Below the pieces are notes generated by a model, which was not told where the DNA came from, made no database searches, and saw nothing but the letters and a program-made list of their open reading frames with translations. A stretch of DNA of 44,534 nucleotides from Sulfurospirillum sp964441765. GTDB taxonomy: Bacteria > Campylobacterota > Campylobacteria > Campylobacterales > Sulfurospirillaceae. Shown piece after piece: positions 42,954 to 44,534 of this stretch (position 1 is its first letter; every line of letters starts with the position of its first letter). A program made the position numbers and the translations under genes. Where the stretch lies: assembly GCA_964441765.1 (NCBI GenBank), contig CAYTVI010000006.1, forward strand, positions 1 through 44,534, written 5' to 3'.

Positions 42954-43346
42954 GCACCTCTAACACAAAGAGTTCACTGGCTTTAATGAGCAAAACAACC
43001 GCGTCGCCAACTTGCAAATTCATACGTTTTGATGAAGCACAGGTNNNNNNNNNNNNNNNNNNNNNNNNNNNNNNNNNNNNNNNNNNNNNCTCGTAAGCAA
43101 TGCACCATTTTCAATGCCCACAATCGTCGCAGCTAATTGGTTTGAATAACTCAGCTCTCCGCTTAAATTTTTTGCAATCGCCACATGAAAAGGCTTGATG
43201 CCAAGAGTTACTTTTGTATTGACATGTAACCCCTTAGGCAAATCAAGCCCCATCATTTTAAGACAATAGCCCTCTGCTTCAAAGCTAATAATATGAAGAT
43301 TTTGTTCCCCTTCAATAGATGTGACACGTGCAGGTAGCTTATTCAT
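42943..43346 (-). CDS. Single-TOBE molybdate-binding protein, interrupted by an N-run
   Basis: A small molbindin-like protein between modA and modB. The first part (MNKLPARVTSIEGEQNLHII ... LSYSNQLAATIVGIENGALLT) and the last part (CASSKRMNLQVGDAVVLLIKASELFVLEVHDA) together make up TOBE-type sequence, with a 45-N gap falling in the middle of the final domain. The correct C-terminus is in another frame from the one that appears to continue across the Ns; its stop overlaps the modB start. The start at ATG 43346 overlaps the modA stop, with ATG 43361 as alternative. It probably binds molybdate or tungstate as store or sensor. Confidence 0.75.
43045..43089. other. Assembly gap (45 Ns) within the TOBE gene
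   Basis: Forty-five undetermined bases. The flanking coding frames join only if the true length is 1 more than a multiple of 3. Confidence 0.95.
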
Positions 43347-44088
43347 TGACCAAATATCCATACGATTTGAAGATAGCTTTTGCTTGTGCGCTTAAAATAA
43401 ACGTGTAAAAAGCTTTAGCATCAGCGTTATTTTCAGCTTGTTTGAGCATCACGATACCCTGCGCAATAGGCGTGTAAAGTTTCGCATCGACATTGACCCA
43501 GTGAACCCCCTCAACATAACGTTTCATCTTTTCGCCATAAAAGGCAGAACTGTTTACAAAACCAACATCTGCAGCGGTTGTCGCAAACTGTAAGGCTTGC
43601 GAAATGCTCTCGCCATACACTAGCTTTGATTCGATTTTTTCATACACCTTTGCGTTTTTAAAGGCCTCAATACTCGCGGTTCCATAAGGCGCTGTTTTCG
43701 GGTTCGCTAGAGCGATTTTTTCAATGCTAGCACTCTCTAAAAGCGCCATTCCTTTACTCAAGTCAACCCCTCTTGTGCTCACCATCGCTAAAGCACCACT
43801 GGCGTAAACCACAGGTTTGGTCACTGCCCATTTTTCTGCGTACAATGTTTCAGGGAAATTCATATCGGCACTCATGAAAATATCAAAAGGCGCACCTGCT
43901 TTGATTTGCGTTGCAAATTTGCCACTCGCACCTAACACTGTATTGACTTTCGTATGAGGATTTGTTTTAACAAACTCAGCTTTAAGCGCTTCAATCGCAT
44001 CACTCAAATTTGCCGCAACCGCAACGCTAATCTCACCCGCAAGCAACGAGACCGACAAAGCCATACTACTAAGTAAAATTTTCAACAT
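43339..44088 (-). CDS. modA: Periplasmic molybdate/tungstate-binding protein
   Basis: A 249-aa substrate-binding protein. The signal peptide ends near LLAGEI (about residue 18), followed by the ModA signature EISVAVAANLSDAIEALKAEF and LGASGKFATQIKAGAPFDIFMSAD. It delivers oxyanion to ModBC. Preference for molybdate or tungstate cannot be judged; the nearby AOR makes tungstate relevant. It lies 12 bp after the Mop gene. Confidence 0.93.
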   Translation of the reverse strand: MLKILLSSMALSVSLLAGEISVAVAANLSDAIEALKAEFVKTNPHTKVNTVLGASGKFATQIKAGAPFDIFMSADMNFPETLYAEKWAVTKPVVYASGALAMVSTRGVDLSKGMALLESASIEKIALANPKTAPYGTASIEAFKNAKVYEKIESKLVYGESISQALQFATTAADVGFVNSSAFYGEKMKRYVEGVHWVNVDAKLYTPIAQGIVMLKQAENNADAKAFYTFILSAQAKAIFKSYGYLVNE

Positions 44089-44100
44089 AAGAACTCCTTT

Positions 44101-44520
44101 TTATTTTCCAATGATAATACTGCTTGATTTGATAATCGCACAGACCGATGAGCCGACATTAAACCCTAAGCGCTTCACAGACTCAGACGTTATCGTCGCG
44201 ACAACCACATCCCCTTCTCCCACATCTATACTCACCTGCGCATTGACATCTCCAAATTTGATATCACGTACAATGCCTTTGAGAATATTGCGCGCACTCG
44301 TAGCGATGTTATCATCACTTGCCACTAAAACCGACGAAGCTTTGATGATGCCAATCACTTCATCTCCCGCGCACAATCCCATCTCTTCTACCGCAGAATT
44401 GGTAATGGTTGAGACTAAAATCACACCACTTTTAAGCACAATATGAATTTCAGCATTGACTTTAGCTTGTTTTATCTCACCGACTTTTCCCATCAGCTGA
44501 TTTCGCGCACTGATTTGCAT
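44101..44520 (-). CDS. Two-TOBE molbindin (Mop-like protein)
   Basis: A 139-aa protein made of two tandem TOBE/Mop domains: MQISARNQLMGKVGEIKQAKVNAEI ... VGDEVIGIIKASS-type first copy and TSARNILKGIVRDIKFGDVNAQVSID ... VKRLGFNVGSSVCAIIKSS second copy. Such molbindins bind molybdate or tungstate; it resembles ModE without the DNA-binding helix-turn-helix, so it is more likely a store or ligand sensor than a repressor. It is complete, with AAGGA six bases before the ATG, and leads the mod operon as far as the window shows. Confidence 0.85.
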   Translation of the reverse strand: MQISARNQLMGKVGEIKQAKVNAEIHIVLKSGVILVSTITNSAVEEMGLCAGDEVIGIIKASSVLVASDDNIATSARNILKGIVRDIKFGDVNAQVSIDVGEGDVVVATITSESVKRLGFNVGSSVCAIIKSSSIIIGK

Positions 44521-44534
44521 CGCAATCCTTTGTA

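Noticed and set aside
1..44534. tRNA, rRNA, insertion sequences or prophage genes
   Set aside because: No cloverleaf, rRNA stretch, transposase or integrase motif was recognised on reading both strands; a tool scan could still find a missed tRNA.

Overview
The window reads as a chromosome segment of a free-living Campylobacterota (epsilonproteobacterium), most likely a Sulfurospirillum-type organism. Supporting signs are the A+T-rich composition, the fused ispDF gene followed by an HP1021/Cj1608-type orphan regulator, a sat-like gene and pgpA (the order recalled from Campylobacter), a long-form DapD, a Csd4/Pgp1 cell-shape peptidase, and a group 4 (Hyf/Hyc-type) hydrogenase operon next to a tungsten-type aldehyde:ferredoxin oxidoreductase. 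The genus is an inference; no rRNA is present.

Layout. 1-9974 (+): the 3' part of a GlnD-like gene, glmS, a haem-motif diguanylate cyclase, a cytochrome c lipoprotein, a radical SAM/SPASM protein, a HIT protein, a Csd4/Pgp1 carboxypeptidase, an EAL/HDOD protein and a SelW-like selenoprotein read through an in-frame TGA. 9980-12818 (-): AEC transporter, YciH/SUI1 protein and an ABC-F ATPase. 12939-18161 (+): an NdvB-like GH17-GT2 glucan synthase and a FIST-domain histidine kinase with its OmpR-type regulator. 18210-27745 (-): a ten-gene hydrogenase operon, hyfABCEFGHI plus hycH- and hycI-like maturation genes. A 432-bp A+T-rich divergent control region separates it from 28178-31237: AOR, MoaD, a convergent second ThiS/MoaD-like protein and a ThiF/MoeB-like E1 enzyme. 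31261-33108 (+): a membrane diguanylate cyclase and two paralogous four-cysteine mini-proteins. 33133-35536 (-): dapD and an Mrp/ApbC ATPase. 35644-39941 (+): ispDF, HP1021-like regulator, sat-like, pgpA and yceI. 39928-44520 (-): yigZ and a molybdate/tungstate uptake operon (two-TOBE Mop protein, modA, single-TOBE protein, modB, modC, modD), broken by two N-runs.

Possible joint working: Mod proteins bring in molybdate or tungstate, the MoaD/E1 genes help make the pterin cofactor, AOR oxidises aldehydes with ferredoxin as acceptor, and the membrane hydrogenase could discharge low-potential electrons as H2 while pumping ions. The last link is inference from adjacency.

The strongest unexplained signal is a DNA palindrome, TTACATGTAA (often extended to TTTACATGTAAA). 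I count 18 perfect copies against roughly 0.1-0.2 expected. Sixteen lie inside genes, in both stop-free reading frames and on both strands, and the hyf operon has none. It resembles a highly iterated palindrome or genome-wide landmark rather than a local operator, and I do not know a described role for it.
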